From the NCBI GenBank assembly GCA_964588665.1, contig CAZPQQ010000001.1, forward strand, positions 62,001 through 126,000: 64,000 nucleotides of DNA, written 5' to 3'. The stretch comes from UBA2160 sp964588665 (GTDB lineage Bacteria; Chloroflexota; Dehalococcoidia; Lucifugimonadales; UBA1123). The stretch's first letter is position 1, and every line of letters begins with the position of its first letter. Under the pieces are notes generated by a model. That model saw nothing but the letters and a program-made list of their open reading frames with translations, searched no databases and was not told the DNA's origin. The translations under genes were made by a program, and so were the position numbers. This document shows, one piece after another, positions 63,349-64,000 of the stretch.

Positions 63349-64000
63349 CTAGAACCGAGACCTCTTGGACTCGAATCCGGCGTTGACGTCGATCAGCACT
63401 GTCTTGCCGTCGGCATTGAGCTTCTGCGCTTCGATGAGAGCGGGTCCCATCTCGTCAGGGGTCTTCACGACCAGGCCGGTGGCACCCATGGACTCAGCCA
63501 TGTCGGCGTATTTGCCGCCCATGTTGGTCACACCGAATCGCTCCTGCGCGGCCTCGTAACCCGACGGGTAGGTCGCCATGCCCGCGTTGTTGAGCACAAC
63601 CGTGGTGATCGGCGCCCCGATGCGAACGGACACTTCAATGTCGATGGACGAGTGGCCGAACGCTGCGTCGCCCATGAAGTTCAAGCAGAACTTGTCAGGG
63701 TGTGCGATTTTGGCCCCGATCATCAGAGGAATTCCGAAACCAAGGTGCGTGGTCTTGCCCCAACCCACGTAGCCGCCTGGTGTGGTGGCATGGTAGAACG
63801 GGATGATCGTGTCCCTGGGCGTGCCGGCGTCGTGGGTGACGACGCTGTTGGCTTTGTCCAGGTTCTTGTCGATTTCGCCGATCACACGATAGTGGTTGAG
63901 GGGGTTTTCATCGGATGTCAAAAGCGGGGTCCAGTCGGCCATCCATTTGGTGCGGAGCTCCGCGATCCGTGCGGCGGCGTTGGTCGACCTGCCGCCTTCG
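63349..64000 (-). CDS. Thiamine-diphosphate-dependent enzyme, C-terminal part
   Basis: The frame is open to the window edge and codes about 217 residues of a relative of the gene at 61204. The ThDP site is GDAAFGHSSIDIEVSV ending in VVLNNAGMATY. SVVTHDAGTPRDTIIPFYHA and GWGKTTHLGFGIPLMIGAKI match the same stretch of the neighbouring enzyme. It ends ESKRSRF before TAG. The front half with the catalytic Glu lies outside the window, so the substrate and full length are unknown. Confidence 0.88.
   Translation of the reverse strand, partial: EGGRSTNAAARIAELRTKWMADWTPLLTSDENPLNHYRVIGEIDKNLDKANSVVTHDAGTPRDTIIPFYHATTPGGYVGWGKTTHLGFGIPLMIGAKIAHPDKFCLNFMGDAAFGHSSIDIEVSVRIGAPITTVVLNNAGMATYPSGYEAAQERFGVTNMGGKYADMAESMGATGLVVKTPDEMGPALIEAQKLNADGKTVLIDVNAGFESKRSRF

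Overview
The window is GC-rich bacterial DNA with a dense mosaic of short operons on both strands. The gene content is heavy in paralogous catabolic families: two gamma-glutamyltransferase-like enzymes, two ThDP (acetolactate-synthase-like) enzymes, three short-chain dehydrogenases, two SDR-type epimerases, an aldo/keto reductase, a BenE-type carrier, a flavin reductase and an F420/FMN-type nitroreductase. Together with scattered REP-like elements of the form GTTCGTGGTGAGCCTGTCGAAC and a copper nitrite reductase, this suggests an uncultured Chloroflexota of the SAR202/Dehalococcoidia type. That placement is inference from gene content, since no rRNA is present. The run of 100 N at 61047-61146 and several single-base frameshifts in otherwise intact genes indicate a draft or metagenome-derived scaffold.

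Layout. 0-6 kb: tail of an enoyl-CoA hydratase, then a minus-strand run of D-2-hydroxyacid dehydrogenase, gamma-glutamyltransferase, two NAD-dependent epimerases and an aldo/keto reductase. 6-8 kb: gatCA for the tRNA amidotransferase. 8-16 kb: aspartate dehydrogenase-like protein, a CinA/PncC-type protein with an altered active site, two HSD17B4-like SDRs, a histidine phosphatase, a zinc-ribbon protein, a HicB-HicA toxin-antitoxin pair, a YbaK-type deacylase, and an SDR plus macro-domain pair. 16-21 kb: small unknown genes, a tandem pair of secreted paralogues, flavin reductase, an ATC-hydrolase-like protein and a TPR lipoprotein. 21.2-21.5 kb: tRNA-Leu(GAG) and tRNA-Cys(GCA) with encoded CCA and a terminator. 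21.8-26 kb: an unusual S8 peptidase with Glu at the His position, and an RNB exoribonuclease. 26.4 kb: a possible archaellin/pilin-like protein.

27-31 kb is the most distinctive part. A complete M42 peptidase is followed by a minus-strand ThsB-like TIR-domain gene, then a second copy of only the 3' end of the M42 gene, then a PIN-type DUF4411 gene and an XRE-ImmA gene broken by one base. This looks like a small defence or toxin-antitoxin island bounded on one side by a direct repeat.

31-45 kb: DinB protein, threonine-dehydratase-like enzyme, TPR lipoprotein, second gamma-glutamyltransferase, HAD-like protein, mutL, a decayed BNR-repeat gene, an ABM monooxygenase, an M14-like/GH105-like fusion, a BenE carrier, an alpha/beta hydrolase with a LuxR-type HTH, and a frameshifted nitroreductase. 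45-50 kb: a zinc-ribbon gene with an in-frame TAG, two peptide-ABC ATPases, and nirK broken in a run of eleven G. 50-61 kb: cytidylate-kinase-like protein, DinB protein, apt with an apparent ATC start, an operon of two unknown genes with panE and recQ, a DHA2 drug exporter, a collagen-like surface protein and a TlpA-type thioredoxin. 60.7-64 kb: 72-bp tandem repeats next to the assembly gap, then two ThDP enzymes separated by REP-rich DNA.

Most genes are housekeeping or catabolic. The items most worth following are the TIR/PIN/XRE-ImmA island and its flanking repeat, the Glu-for-His S8 peptidase with its sorting-signal-like tail, the ATC start of apt, the fusion of a degenerate M14 domain to a GH105-like domain, and the dispersed REP family.
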